A stretch of DNA of 64,000 nucleotides from Enterococcus crotali (GCF_000633635.1 NZ_AYPQ01000006.1:248044-312043); one strand, 5' to 3'; shown: positions 1 through 10,174, counted from the first letter of the stretch. Translations and numbers: made by a program. Notes: generated by a model from the sequence alone, not told the origin.

Positions 1-1073
1 TCAAAGGCCCCTAAAACATACTCACCCATTTGCAACAATTCGATTTTCGCTTGATTTAATGCTAATGTAGCTGAATTTTGAATAATTGATTCATTTAGAT
101 TTGATGGTTTAAAATCAATGCTTTTATCTTTTCCTGGGATGATTTTTCGCACCAGCCATTCGATTTTTCTGATAAACCAAAACTGGATCAATAAATTAGA
201 AATATTGAATAAACCATGAGCTACCGCAATCTGCATTGCTGGTTTTAAATCTAACGCGCTAGAAATGCGCACTACGACCGCTGTAAAGGGGGTCAGCAGC
301 GCTGTAAAAATAATGGCACCCACTAGATTAAAAATAACATGTGACGCTGCAGTCCGCTTGGCAGCAACGCTAACACCTAATGCTGCAATCACAGCAGTGA
401 TGGTCGTTCCTATATTATCCCCAAACAAAATTGGTAGAACTGATTCAATTGCCAAGCTCCCTTGACTATACAATTGTTGTAAAATACCGATCGTTGCACT
501 AGAACTTTGCAAAACCATCGTAAGTAAGGTTCCAATTCCTACACCGAGAATAGGATGATGAGAAACGTCTACCATTAGATCCGCAAACTGAGGCAACGTG
601 CTCAAAGGCGCCATTCCTTCACCCATTAATTTTAATCCATAGAATAAGCAACCAAAGCCAAATAAAATTTGCCCCACATTATTGATTCGCTCTCTTTTTG
701 AGAAAAACAGCAAAATCGAGCCAACACCAATGATCGGTAATGAGTACGAACTCAAATTAAACCCAATGATAAAAGCTGTTACCGTCGTTCCGACATTCGC
801 TCCCATGATGACACCGATTGCTTGGCGTAAAGACATGAACCCAACACTGACCAATCCAACTGTCAAAACAGTCGTCCCCGAACTACTTTGAATAATAGCC
901 GTAACAATCAATCCTGCCAAAACTGATCTTAAAGGTGTAGATGTAAAGGTATTCAAAATCTCCCTTAACGAATCTCCAGCAGATTTCTGTAAACCATCTC
1001 CCATATACTTCATACCAAATAGAAAAATCCCTAATCCTCCGAGAAAAGGAAATAATATTTCTTGATAGGACAC
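1..1073 (-). CDS. Na/Pi cotransporter family protein (partial, 3' end outside window)
   Basis: Translated from a GTG at 1071-1073, the protein starts MSYQEILFPFLGGLGIFLFG and reads open to the left edge, so about 357 residues are visible and the C-terminus is missing. It has the two-repeat layout of the Na+/phosphate cotransporter (PF02690) family, with two glutamine/serine-rich QSSS motifs (QSSSGTT in repeat 1, QSSSATI in repeat 2), each followed by a GxNxGTT motif (GANVGTT, GDNIGTT), in hydrophobic helices. The family imports phosphate, or in many bacteria is of unproven substrate. A strong GGAGG lies 7 bases before this GTG; another GTG two bases upstream is out of frame. The region upstream is filled by palindromic repeats. 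A cytoplasmic PhoU-like tail may follow outside the window. Confidence 0.85.
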   Translation of the reverse strand, partial: MSYQEILFPFLGGLGIFLFGMKYMGDGLQKSAGDSLREILNTFTSTPLRSVLAGLIVTAIIQSSSGTTVLTVGLVSVGFMSLRQAIGVIMGANVGTTVTAFIIGFNLSSYSLPIIGVGSILLFFSKRERINNVGQILFGFGCLFYGLKLMGEGMAPLSTLPQFADLMVDVSHHPILGVGIGTLLTMVLQSSSATIGILQQLYSQGSLAIESVLPILFGDNIGTTITAVIAALGVSVAAKRTAASHVIFNLVGAIIFTALLTPFTAVVVRISSALDLKPAMQIAVAHGLFNISNLLIQFWFIRKIEWLVRKIIPGKDKSIDFKPSNLNESIIQNSATLALNQAKIELLQMGEYVLGAF

Positions 1074-1091
1074 ACCTGTTCCTCCTTTATT

Positions 1092-1206
1092 TTAAAAGCT
1101 GAACAGGCTCTTTCTGCCTTGACTGAAAAATAGGAAAAATCGACTGTGATGCTCTTTATCACATTCTATTTTTATCTTTTTTCCGAAAGGCTAGCCTGTA
1201 AAGCTA
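1092..1206. repeat. Palindromic intergenic repeat, copy A
   Basis: An element of about 110 bp whose ends pair (ACAGGCT near 1103-1109 with AGCCTGT at 1193-1199). Inside are nested complementary arms: AAAATAGGAAAAA against CTATTTTTATCTTTTTTCC, and TGTGAT/ATCACA at the tip. It lies about 20 bp upstream of the ribosome binding site of the Na/Pi transporter gene. Copy B follows in tandem and a diverged copy lies at 59947-60062. It codes for nothing visible. Confidence 0.75.
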
Positions 1207-1214
1207 GATAGACT

Positions 1215-1327
1215 TAAATGCTGAACAGACTCTTCTGCCTTGACTGAAAAATAGGAAAAATCGACTGTGATGCTCTCTATCACATTCTATTTTTATCTTT
1301 TTTCCGAAAGGCTAGCCTGTGTAGCTA
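1215..1327. repeat. Palindromic intergenic repeat, copy B (tandem)
   Basis: Near-identical tandem copy of the element at 1092-1206, with the same order of blocks (GCTGAACAGACT, TGACTGAAAAATAGG, CTGTGATGCTCT, GGCTAGCCTGT). The period is about 121 bp. Differences from copy A are few, for example GGCT to GACT in the left arm, which weakens the outer pairing. Confidence 0.75.
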
Positions 1328-1340
1328 GATAGATTTAAAT

Positions 1341-1412
1341 GCTGGGCAGATTCGTACAGCTTTAACTGAGAATCAACTATGATGTTCTCGATTCCATCAA
1401 TCTATTTAAGAG
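1341..1412. repeat. Degenerate third copy of the palindromic repeat
   Basis: A decayed continuation of the tandem array: it begins GCTGGGCAGA at the expected period and keeps an ACTGAGAATC-like block and a CTATGATGTTCTCGAT-like block, but the right arm is lost. Together with copies A and B it occupies most of the gene-free stretch between the transporter start and the glpF terminator. Confidence 0.45.
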
Positions 1413-1497
1413 TACAGAAAAATATCCCTCTTGTAAATAAAATATCTATTTTTTTCATAAGAAAATTAGTTAGGTCTTAGTCAACTCACTATAAAAA

Positions 1498-1550
1498 AAC
1501 AAAAATGAAAACCCGAAGCAAAACTAAAAATCAGTTTTGTTTCAGGTTCT
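1498..1550 (-). terminator. Intrinsic terminator after glpF
   Basis: On the minus strand, AACCTGAAACAAAACT pairs with AGTTTTGCTTCGGGTT around a 7-base loop and is followed by a T-rich tract. It lies about 80 bases past the glpF stop and closes the glycerol operon. A nearly identical hairpin ends the LCP gene at 8806-8858. Confidence 0.85.
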
Positions 1551-1630
1551 AGTTCTGAATAAACTGTGAGAAAAAGCTACTTCTTAGGAAATATGCTTTT
1601 GTCTCATCCTCTGTAAACTTGCGATAAAAA

Positions 1631-2350
1631 TCAACCCATTAACATATAAACTCCTGAAGCAATAGCAGCTCCAATCACAGGTCCAACGATAGGAACCCAT
1701 GAATAACTCCAATCAGAATCCCCTTTTGTTGAAATCGGCAATAATTGGTGAGCTAAACGTGGGCCAAAATCCCGAGCAGGATTGATTGCATACCCTGTAG
1801 GTCCACCTAAAGACAAACCGATCGATAAAATCAATGCCCCAACAACTAATGGATTCAATCCATCTGTAAAACTGTGTTGTGAAAATGAAAGTAAACCTAA
1901 TACTAAAACAAATGTCCCAATAACTTCAGTAACCATATTCGCTGGATAATTACGAATCGCAGGACCTGTAGCAAACGTCCCTAAAATCGCGCCTTGATCT
2001 TCTGTTACTTGCCAGTGAGGTAAATATGCTAGCCAAACTAAAACCGCTCCTACAATTGCTCCTAGCACTTGAGCGATAATAAAAGGCACAACTAAGCTCC
2101 ATTCAAAACTTCCGGTCATCGCCATTGCGATCGTTACTGCTGGATTCAAATGGGCTGGTCCCATATACCCTGCAACATAAACAGCAATCGTTACAGCCAT
2201 CGCCCAACCAAAAGCGATCACGATCCAACCAGAGGCAGCCGCCTTACTTTTCTTTAGATTAACTCCAGCACATACACCGTCTCCTAAAAGAATCAAAATC
2301 ATTGTCCCTAAAAACTCACTGAAAATCTGTGTCATATTTGAAGTATCCAT
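1631..2350 (-). CDS. glpF: Glycerol uptake facilitator GlpF (aquaglyceroporin)
   Basis: A 239-residue MIP-family channel for glycerol diffusion across the membrane. It has six hydrophobic segments and the two pore half-helix motifs, NPA in HLNPAVTIAMA (about residue 68) and NPA in AINPARDFGPR (about residue 190); the Asp after the second NPAR is typical of glycerol channels rather than water-only aquaporins. The length is normal. It is the last gene of glpK-glpO-glpF, starting one base after the glpO stop codon, so it is almost certainly co-transcribed and supplies the substrate to the kinase. A terminator hairpin follows. Confidence 0.95.
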   Translation of the reverse strand: MDTSNMTQIFSEFLGTMILILLGDGVCAGVNLKKSKAAASGWIVIAFGWAMAVTIAVYVAGYMGPAHLNPAVTIAMAMTGSFEWSLVVPFIIAQVLGAIVGAVLVWLAYLPHWQVTEDQGAILGTFATGPAIRNYPANMVTEVIGTFVLVLGLLSFSQHSFTDGLNPLVVGALILSIGLSLGGPTGYAINPARDFGPRLAHQLLPISTKGDSDWSYSWVPIVGPVIGAAIASGVYMLMG

Positions 2351-2351
2351 T

Positions 2352-4187
2352 TTACTTCGTCCCTTCTTTCAATATACTCAAGTCAGATTCTGCGATCAAT
2401 TGATTTAGCTCGTTTGTATAACGTTCTACTTGGTTTTCAGACCAATGATAGTAATGGCTCATTTCAGAAATCACACCTTGTTTCACTTCATCCAGTGTAT
2501 CTCTCATGAAAAGTAAGTGATTCGTTCGACGTACAAGATAGTCGGCCGGCGTTAGTACCATCTCATTATCTAAAGCATAATGAAGTGCCAATGTTTCAGC
2601 TAAACTTAAACCTGCTACCGGTTCAGTTGTAGCGATGTTTTCAAAAAGTTCTGTTACGTTTGAACCATATAAGTGAGCTAGATATTCTGCCTCTTCTTGG
2701 CTCAACCCTTTTTCCACACCGATTTTTGCAAGAGTATTTAATTCCGTCTCCACATTTGCCGCATCAAGATTTCCGCCAGAAACAGGATAGGTTTTAGAAT
2801 CAATCAACTCAAACGCACAATTAAATTCTGCTTTCAAAATACGTTGAATCTCTTTTAAAGCTCCTTCGGCCATCTTACGATAATCTGTGATTTTGCCTCC
2901 TGACAATGTCAATAAACCATCATCCGAACGTTCTAGTAAACTACCACGTGAAACAGCTGAAGGATTTTCTTTGCTTTCAGCTAATGAATCTTCTAGGTGA
3001 TTCAAAACATTTTCGACATCAAAACGCGTGGCTTGCTGATTTTTATACTTATCAACAATCTCGATGACTTGATCGAAGCTTTCATCAGAAACTTTGCCAT
3101 TATTGCCGCCATTATAATCTGATCCACCATTTTCTGAAATCAAGGGTCTAAGACCAGCCCAGCTTGCTTCGATGTCATCGATCGTCACATTTGCTTTAGG
3201 ATAATGACTATTGACGATTTCCAGCAAGTAATCGACATCCTCTTGGGTAACAGTTGGATGTTCATAATCACCTGTATAATCTGTATCAGTTGTTCCAAAA
3301 TAAGTTTTCTTTTCTCTAGGAACAACGAAAACCATCCGCCCATCATGTTTGCCTGTATCGAAATAAGTTGGTTGAGGTACGTATAATTTGCTGCTATCCA
3401 CGACAAGATGAACCCCTTTTGTGGGACGCATTTGTGGAATCAACTTTTCTTTTGTATTCAAACCACGAACTTTATCTGACCAAGGCCCTGTCGTATTGAT
3501 GACGACTTTGGCTTTGATTTCAAATGATTCGCCTGTCAATACATCTTCTGCTTTGACACCAATGATTTTGCCTTGGTCGTTTTGAATAAAGCCCACTGCT
3601 TTGACTTTGCTGACCATCAAACCACCATCTGTTGCAGCACGTTTGATATTTTCTATGACCAAACGCGCATCATTATTTCTAAAATCTAGATAGACGCCGC
3701 CACCTTGTAAACCCTCACTTTTCAGTTGAGGTTCTCTTTCTAACACTTCATCTTTGGTCAGTGTATAATTTTCATATTTTGTTCCGATCACATTAGCTAA
3801 GCGGTCATAAAGATCCATTGCCACTTTGACCGAAAACATATTAAATGTTGCCTTGGGTTCATCATAAATCGGTAAAAGCATTGGATCTGGCTTTGGAATA
3901 TGAGGCGCAATGGCTTGGACAACTGCGCGCTCTTGAACTGTGTCCGCTACAACTTCTACATCAAAATTTTTCAAATAACGAATCCCGCCATGGACTAATT
4001 TTGTTGAACGAGAAGAGGTTCCTTCCGCAAAGTCCTGCATTTCGATCAAACCCGTTTTCATACCAGCAGCACTTGCTTGTAAGGCAACACCTGCGCCTGT
4101 AATCCCACCGCCAATGATCAATAAATCTAATTCTTCAGACTTCATCTTTTCAATCGATGCTTGTCTTGTTTTAATTGAAAATGACAT
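2352..4187 (-). CDS. glpO: Alpha-glycerophosphate oxidase GlpO
   Basis: An FAD-dependent oxidase that converts glycerol-3-phosphate plus O2 to dihydroxyacetone phosphate plus H2O2; it replaces the membrane dehydrogenase in enterococci and streptococci. The FAD-binding motif LLIIGGGITGAGVAL is near the N-terminus, and the GlpO-type insertion of about 50 residues is visible in the middle (region around DYNGGNNGKVSDESFDQV). The usual start of the family, M-x-F-S-x-x-TR, matches the ATG at 4187; an in-frame GTG at 4196 would add three residues and sits too close to the AAGGA motif (4 bases), while the ATG is 13 bases from it, so the start is not settled. It lies between glpK (17-base gap from this start) and glpF (1-base gap). 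Length of about 611 residues is normal. Confidence 0.95.
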   Translation of the reverse strand: MSFSIKTRQASIEKMKSEELDLLIIGGGITGAGVALQASAAGMKTGLIEMQDFAEGTSSRSTKLVHGGIRYLKNFDVEVVADTVQERAVVQAIAPHIPKPDPMLLPIYDEPKATFNMFSVKVAMDLYDRLANVIGTKYENYTLTKDEVLEREPQLKSEGLQGGGVYLDFRNNDARLVIENIKRAATDGGLMVSKVKAVGFIQNDQGKIIGVKAEDVLTGESFEIKAKVVINTTGPWSDKVRGLNTKEKLIPQMRPTKGVHLVVDSSKLYVPQPTYFDTGKHDGRMVFVVPREKKTYFGTTDTDYTGDYEHPTVTQEDVDYLLEIVNSHYPKANVTIDDIEASWAGLRPLISENGGSDYNGGNNGKVSDESFDQVIEIVDKYKNQQATRFDVENVLNHLEDSLAESKENPSAVSRGSLLERSDDGLLTLSGGKITDYRKMAEGALKEIQRILKAEFNCAFELIDSKTYPVSGGNLDAANVETELNTLAKIGVEKGLSQEEAEYLAHLYGSNVTELFENIATTEPVAGLSLAETLALHYALDNEMVLTPADYLVRRTNHLLFMRDTLDEVKQGVISEMSHYYHWSENQVERYTNELNQLIAESDLSILKEGTK

Positions 4188-4204
4188 ACCACTCACTTCT
4201 TCCT

Positions 4205-5719
<1,515 letters not shown>

Positions 5720-5732
5720 TTACTCCCTTTCT

Positions 5733-5746
5733 TGAAAACGCTTTAT
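5733..5746 (-). promoter_or_regulatory. Candidate cre (CcpA) site upstream of glpK
   Basis: The minus strand reads ATAAAGCGTTTTCA, which matches the catabolite-response consensus TGWAANCGNTNWCA except at the first two bases. It lies 20 bases before the glpK start, where CcpA binding would block transcription. Catabolite repression of glycerol use is expected, but a single imperfect match is weak evidence. Confidence 0.4.
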
Positions 5747-5908
5747 ATTTTATGTATTTATAATAATCGGAAAGCCTTTCATAAAAACGTCATCTTTTTT
5801 TTAATTTCAAAAATAAATGAAAGTTTTTCAAAATAACCTTGTTTTGACAGTAAAAAAAGGCCAAAAACAAAATAGGAAATCATTTTACTTTCAACCTTTT
5901 TATTTGAT

Positions 5909-7381
5909 TCATCTTCTATTATGCAGCGCTCTGATTTTCGTCCTGATTTGATTGATATCATACGTTGAGCCAAGTTCCGATAACACATAAACCTCTTTTG
6001 CTGAACGATAGATATTCGGCTTCATAACATTTGTGATCAGTAAATCATACGTTTTTTTTGAATCATACGTTTCGATCGTTAAGCCATTTAAATTCTTCAG
6101 ACTCAAAACTAAGACTTGTGTCATAACTTCTTTGTACAAATAATCCATCTTCAAATCAATACCAATTCGAGTTTCACCAACAATTTCAAAATCAATGATT
6201 GCCAACACGCTAAGATATTTCACTAATGACCATTCATGTAGGCTATTGTTTTTTTCATAGCACGCATCAAAACATTCTAAACTTTTATCTAAAAGAATAC
6301 GAGAGAAATCAGCTAGCTGATGACTGGAAAGGTTTTGTTCCTTTTGCCAAATATTCTCACGATCAAACAATTCCAATTCACCTTTGAAAAAATAGAGCCG
6401 ACTGTGAATTTGAGAAAAGTAATAGAAGATTTTTTTCTCTAACTCTGGAAAAAACTTTTTCGGACGATAATATAAAATCACATGTTCCAACACAAATGTA
6501 TCAGCTAATGATGTCGGTGTACGCCTACCTCGAATCAAACTATAATCAGCAAAATCTGACGCAGCCAAAACGGACATACTTGTTAAAAAAATAAAATGCA
6601 GTAAACTTTCTTCTTCATCAATTTCAATAGGATAGCGGCTAAAAAAACGTAACACAAAGGAACGCAATGTTTTAAAAAAAGGATCTTGTTCGTATACTTG
6701 GCTCTTACTGTATAACCCTTTAAATTGTTTCGATTGTACGACGATTCTTTTCTTACTGATCGTCAGCCATAAACTAATTTTCAATTTCCCGTGTTCCTCA
6801 AAAGAAAGGGACATCGCTTTTTCCAACGCTTCAATGATCCTAGAATTTTGAACAGTCAGCGTCTTTTCCCGGTGCACTTCATAAGGGGTCAAAAACCAAT
6901 AAATTTGAAAATAAAAATAACGGACTTGTAACTCTTCGCCTTTTAGCTGGCCATTGCGGATTTTAAGATCGAACTCTTTTAACAACAAATTCAGCTCTTT
7001 GATTTTTCGAAATAATGAAGACTCGCTGATCATAAATTTTGTTGTCAGCTGAGCAATCGTAAATTCCCGATAGTGAAATAAATGATCGATCAGCTGAAAC
7101 TTTATCGATGCTCGGACGTAATCATCTACAACCTTACTAACCGAAAATTGATCGGACATATGGATCGCTACCCATTGCCCATCATAAAACAAGGAGCAAT
7201 CATTTTCATATGGCTTCAAATAATAACCTAACTCCTTTAAGTCACTTTCAAAAGAAGCTTTTGACACGCCTAAATAATCCAATAACTCACTATCTTTGAT
7301 TCGACCGCCAGCTAAGATCACTTTTTTTAAAATGCCAATTTCTCTGGCTTCTTTTCTATCTAATAACGCTTCAATTTTCAT
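5909..7381 (-). CDS. Mga/AtxA-type helix-turn-helix transcriptional regulator
   Basis: A 490-residue protein with an N-terminal winged helix (residues 10-60, ILKKVILAGG...LDYLGVSKASFESDL), a second helix-turn-helix (about residues 95-145, FTIAQLTTKFMISESSLFRKI), a long helical middle region like PTS-regulation domains, and an EIIB-like C-terminus (DLLITNVMKP). This is the plan of Mga/AtxA virulence and metabolism regulators, which are often controlled by PTS phosphorylation. The ATG at 7381 has a GGAG eight bases upstream; an earlier in-frame start would overlap the neighbour more. It overlaps the end of the oxidoreductase gene by 11 bases, so the two are translated from one message. Likely targets are that gene or the adjacent glp operon, which is inference from position. 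Confidence 0.8.
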   Translation of the reverse strand: MKIEALLDRKEAREIGILKKVILAGGRIKDSELLDYLGVSKASFESDLKELGYYLKPYENDCSLFYDGQWVAIHMSDQFSVSKVVDDYVRASIKFQLIDHLFHYREFTIAQLTTKFMISESSLFRKIKELNLLLKEFDLKIRNGQLKGEELQVRYFYFQIYWFLTPYEVHREKTLTVQNSRIIEALEKAMSLSFEEHGKLKISLWLTISKKRIVVQSKQFKGLYSKSQVYEQDPFFKTLRSFVLRFFSRYPIEIDEEESLLHFIFLTSMSVLAASDFADYSLIRGRRTPTSLADTFVLEHVILYYRPKKFFPELEKKIFYYFSQIHSRLYFFKGELELFDRENIWQKEQNLSSHQLADFSRILLDKSLECFDACYEKNNSLHEWSLVKYLSVLAIIDFEIVGETRIGIDLKMDYLYKEVMTQVLVLSLKNLNGLTIETYDSKKTYDLLITNVMKPNIYRSAKEVYVLSELGSTYDINQIRTKIRALHNRR

Positions 7382-8705
7382 CTGTTTCACTCCACAAACC
7401 TTCAAAACCTAACTGATTCGTGATATCGATCACACTAGAATAATAAGGATGATATAAAAAATCTTTCTGATAAAATGCTTCTAACGTTTGGCCAGTTTGG
7501 ATTCCAAGTGCTAGTGTGTTGATTTTTTCTAAGATATTCGCTTTTGAAACCAATTGAGCTCCTAGTAGTTTGTGGCTCTCTTTTTCAAAAATGATTTTAC
7601 CCAAAATTATTTCGCTACCGGAAAATAAGGAACTTTTTTGCTGAACATGAACAACAGAAATCGGCTGCTCATAAAATGCTCCTTCTGCTTCTGTCAGTCC
7701 TGTGCTCGCTACATAATAATCAACAAGTTTGGTCCCAATCGTGCGAATCGAGCCGACAAACGGGGTGGTCGCTTCAATAAGATTTTGAGCCACAACCAAT
7801 CCTGTTCTGACTGCGTTATTCACTAAAGGAATATAAAAGGATTCCTTAGTTAAACTATAAGGCACTTGAATACAATCACCGATTGCAAAAATATCGGCTT
7901 GAGAGGTTTGTAAATAGTCATTCACAAAAATGGTTTGATCCGTGTGTCTTTTTATATGTTCGTCTAAATAGCGTAAATCTGGACGCACATTCATTGCAAA
8001 AATCGCACTATCACAATTTATTTCAGACTTTTTCGTTTTAATCAAAAGACCTTCATCTATATCAGTGATTGCTTCCACCGTTTCATTAAAATGAAACACC
8101 ACGCCTCGAGCGCTCATTTCATCTTGTACAGGCTGGATCATCTCCTCATCAAAATACTTGAATAGCAAATAATCCATACGCTCAAAAAGATGTACCTCTT
8201 TGCTTTTTTTTAACAGTGTATCTGCTGCTTCCCCACCAATTTGACCACCGCCGATCAGAGCTACTTTAGCACTTTTTTCCAAGTATTCGATCGCTTGCTG
8301 TACACCTGGTAAAAACTTATATTTTAAAACCTTCTGTGAATCACTACCAATAATTTTTTGTGACCATTGACTAGAGCCTGTCGCTAAAATCAATTTATCA
8401 AACGACATAAAAAAATCCGTCTCTTCTTTTTCATATTTAATGATGTGTTGTTTTGAATCCATGCTCACCACTTTAGCATTTAGTAGTAACGAAATTTCAT
8501 TGTCTATTAGTTCTCGTTCTGAAATAAACTGAGCCTTTTCAATCGGATCGATCGTTTCATTAAAATAAAGATTGATACCGCCAGGTAAATAGCCGATCAT
8601 TCGTTGTTTGTCGATCAAATGGATTTCGGCTGTGGGGTGTTTTTTTCTAATCGCTAAAGCAGCGGATACTCCGGCAAATGAAGCCCCAATGATTACAACT
8701 TTCAT
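7371..8705 (-). CDS. FAD/NAD(P)-dependent oxidoreductase, NADH oxidase-like but lacking the redox cysteine
   Basis: A 444-residue class III pyridine nucleotide-disulfide oxidoreductase. FAD site IIGASFAGVSAAL is at residue 4, the NAD(P) site ALIGGGQIGGEAAD near residue 153, and the second FAD motif IFAIGDC near residue 280; a dimerisation domain follows. In NADH oxidases, NADH peroxidases and CoA-disulfide reductases an N-terminal S-C-G motif carries the redox cysteine; here the aligned segment is YLPGGINLYF, with no cysteine. The start at 8705 has AAGGA seven bases upstream and gives the normal family length. It precedes and overlaps the Mga-type regulator. The enzyme probably still binds FAD and NADH, but the acceptor is unknown. 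Confidence 0.85.
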   Translation of the reverse strand: MKVVIIGASFAGVSAALAIRKKHPTAEIHLIDKQRMIGYLPGGINLYFNETIDPIEKAQFISERELIDNEISLLLNAKVVSMDSKQHIIKYEKEETDFFMSFDKLILATGSSQWSQKIIGSDSQKVLKYKFLPGVQQAIEYLEKSAKVALIGGGQIGGEAADTLLKKSKEVHLFERMDYLLFKYFDEEMIQPVQDEMSARGVVFHFNETVEAITDIDEGLLIKTKKSEINCDSAIFAMNVRPDLRYLDEHIKRHTDQTIFVNDYLQTSQADIFAIGDCIQVPYSLTKESFYIPLVNNAVRTGLVVAQNLIEATTPFVGSIRTIGTKLVDYYVASTGLTEAEGAFYEQPISVVHVQQKSSLFSGSEIILGKIIFEKESHKLLGAQLVSKANILEKINTLALGIQTGQTLEAFYQKDFLYHPYYSSVIDITNQLGFEGLWSETDEN

Positions 8706-8805
8706 AGTAGAATCCTTCTTTCTAACAAAGTGAACCGTTTTCTTAAAGAATAGCACAAGCCTGCTCTGAACGCATATAAATAGGCTGATTTGTTTGCGTT
8801 TCTTG

Positions 8806-8858
8806 CAAAAAAAACGAACCCGGAACAAAAACTAAAAATCAGTTTTGTTTCAGGTTCT
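8806..8858 (-). terminator. Intrinsic terminator after the LCP gene
   Basis: On the minus strand, GAACCTGAAACAAAACT pairs with AGTTTTTGTTCCGGGTTC and a run of eight T follows. The stem and loop are almost the same as the glpF terminator at 1498-1550. It separates the LCP gene from the oxidoreductase gene, so the LCP transcript is monocistronic. Confidence 0.85.
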
Positions 8859-8910
8859 AAATTCGAATAAAGAGTGAGATCAGAAGCAACCTCATTTTTA
8901 TCCTTCTATT

Positions 8911-9825
8911 TTATTGATCTTTCATAAAATCCTGAATTGCTTCAGCATTCTTTTGTTCATCAAGCTCGATCACGCTTCCAGATTCTGTATAATCATTAAA
9001 GTTCCATGATCCTTCTACTGGGACAGATAACGATTTTAATGGCTTCACTTTGCCAGAAAGAAAATCTTTCGCCAAATCAATCAATAAACTCGTTGGTACA
9101 TTTGTGTCGATTTTCCCAACCATTTTCCCAGCTACTTGAGGTAGTTCCCAAACTGGAATCAAATCTTTAGATTGCTCAACCAAAGCATCCATCACTTGCT
9201 GTTGGCGTCTGATCCGGCCAAAATCGCCTTCTTCATCCATTCTAAAGCGTGCATACTGCAGTAAGCTATTACCATGTAAGGTTTGTTTTCCTTTTAAAAT
9301 ATCTACACCATCTAAATTGATATCTTTTTCAGAATCGATCGTGACTCCTTTTGGATAAAGCTCATCGATAATATCACTGAACTCTTTGAAATCCATGACA
9401 ACATAATAATTGATCGGTAAACCAAAATTCGTTTTGATCACATCTTTGGTCATTTGTGCGCCACCATATGCGTAAGCTGCATTTATTTTATCTTGTCCGC
9501 CATCAGGGAAAGTCACATAGCTGTCCCTCATGATCGAAACCAATTTAGGCTGTTTGGTTTTCCCATCATAGTGAGCAACCATCAGTGTATCTGAACGACC
9601 TTGATCTTCATCATCATCTCTAGAGTCATTCCCTACGACCATGACGGTCAATTCCTTATCACTCGCTTGTTCATCACCAGTAAAATTTTGATTCTTATTA
9701 GGAAGTTTTGATTCGCTCTCTTCTTTAGCCGTTTGAAATGAAATAGCCGCATAGCAGCCTGCACTGACAACGATAAGGAGAATCGATAATAAGGTAATAA
9801 TCATTATTTTTACAGATTTTTTCAT
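8911..9825 (-). CDS. LytR-CpsA-Psr (LCP) family cell-wall polymer ligase
   Basis: A 304-residue protein with a short cytoplasmic N-terminus, one membrane helix (about residues 8-28) and an extracellular LCP domain. Typical motifs are VMVVGNDSRDDDEDQGRSDT (start of the domain, with the arginine and aspartates that bind the pyrophosphate and Mg2+), KLVSIMRDSYV, YARFRMDEEGDFGRIRRQQQ near residue 210, and a C-terminal NAEAIQDFM. LCP enzymes move teichoic acid or polysaccharide from a lipid carrier to peptidoglycan, a reaction that needs Mg2+. The gene stands alone between a terminator and a leader that contains an M-box magnesium riboswitch, so it should be expressed when Mg2+ is low. Which polymer it attaches cannot be told from the sequence. 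Confidence 0.93.
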   Translation of the reverse strand: MKKSVKIMIITLLSILLIVVSAGCYAAISFQTAKEESESKLPNKNQNFTGDEQASDKELTVMVVGNDSRDDDEDQGRSDTLMVAHYDGKTKQPKLVSIMRDSYVTFPDGGQDKINAAYAYGGAQMTKDVIKTNFGLPINYYVVMDFKEFSDIIDELYPKGVTIDSEKDINLDGVDILKGKQTLHGNSLLQYARFRMDEEGDFGRIRRQQQVMDALVEQSKDLIPVWELPQVAGKMVGKIDTNVPTSLLIDLAKDFLSGKVKPLKSLSVPVEGSWNFNDYTESGSVIELDEQKNAEAIQDFMKDQ

Positions 9826-9904
9826 TGTTTATTCCTTTCTACACATAAAAGTTGGTAAGGTAATCTCACTCATGAAACGAAATCGTTTCAATCTTTACTT
9901 GGAT

Positions 9905-9946
9905 AAAAGAAAAATCCCTCACCAAGAACACTCAGCGAAGGGATTA
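9905..9946 (-). terminator. Riboswitch-controlled intrinsic terminator in the LCP leader
   Basis: On the minus strand, AATCCCTTC pairs with GAGGGATT around an internal loop and runs into TTTTTCTTTT. It lies between the M-box aptamer and the LCP start codon (80 bases downstream), the normal position for an expression platform: terminator on when Mg2+ is bound. Confidence 0.85.
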
Positions 9947-9999
9947 GATTACAGGGTTAAATTTATGACACTCGCCATTTATTTTCAACTTACCTTGAT

Positions 10000-10160
10000 C
10001 TTCTCTTCGTTGAGTTTTAGCACTATATAACGTAAAAAGCATTGCCTTTAGCTACTTTGAAAAACGCCTTAATTCGACGAATTTTGTCCTACCCGTACCT
10101 GTCTTTCGACATTTCTGAGCAGTAGCCTGTGTTTATATAGGAGCCTCACCTAACAAGTAT
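10000..10160 (-). promoter_or_regulatory. M-box (ykoK) magnesium riboswitch upstream of the LCP gene
   Basis: On the minus strand the leader carries the conserved M-box blocks in order: GTTAGGTGAGGCTCCTATAT (5' side), a CTACTGCTCAGAAATGTCG block, AAAGACAGGTACGGG, TTAAGGCGTTTTTCAAAGTA, AAAGGCAATGC, and the 3' block TAGTGCTAAAACTCAACGA, which closes stem P1. This is the aptamer that binds several Mg2+ ions and folds compactly. An intrinsic terminator follows at 9905-9946. M-boxes are known mainly in front of Mg2+ transporter genes (mgtE, corA, P-type ATPases); here the only downstream gene before a terminator is the LCP ligase. Confidence 0.93.
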
Positions 10161-10174
10161 TTAATTCATTTTAA

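Noticed and set aside
265..891. Plus-strand frames of 66 and 69 codons opposite the Na/Pi transporter
   Set aside because: Antisense to a clear membrane-protein gene; no ribosome binding sites.
5779..5988. Minus-strand 69-codon frame upstream of glpK
   Set aside because: It overlaps the end of the Mga-type regulator in another frame and has no ribosome binding site.
9846..10160. Consideration of a c-di-AMP (ydaO) riboswitch or 6S RNA in the LCP leader
   Set aside because: The conserved blocks match the M-box order, including the GTTAGGTGAGGCTCC start and the AGTGCTAAAACTC end, not the other classes.
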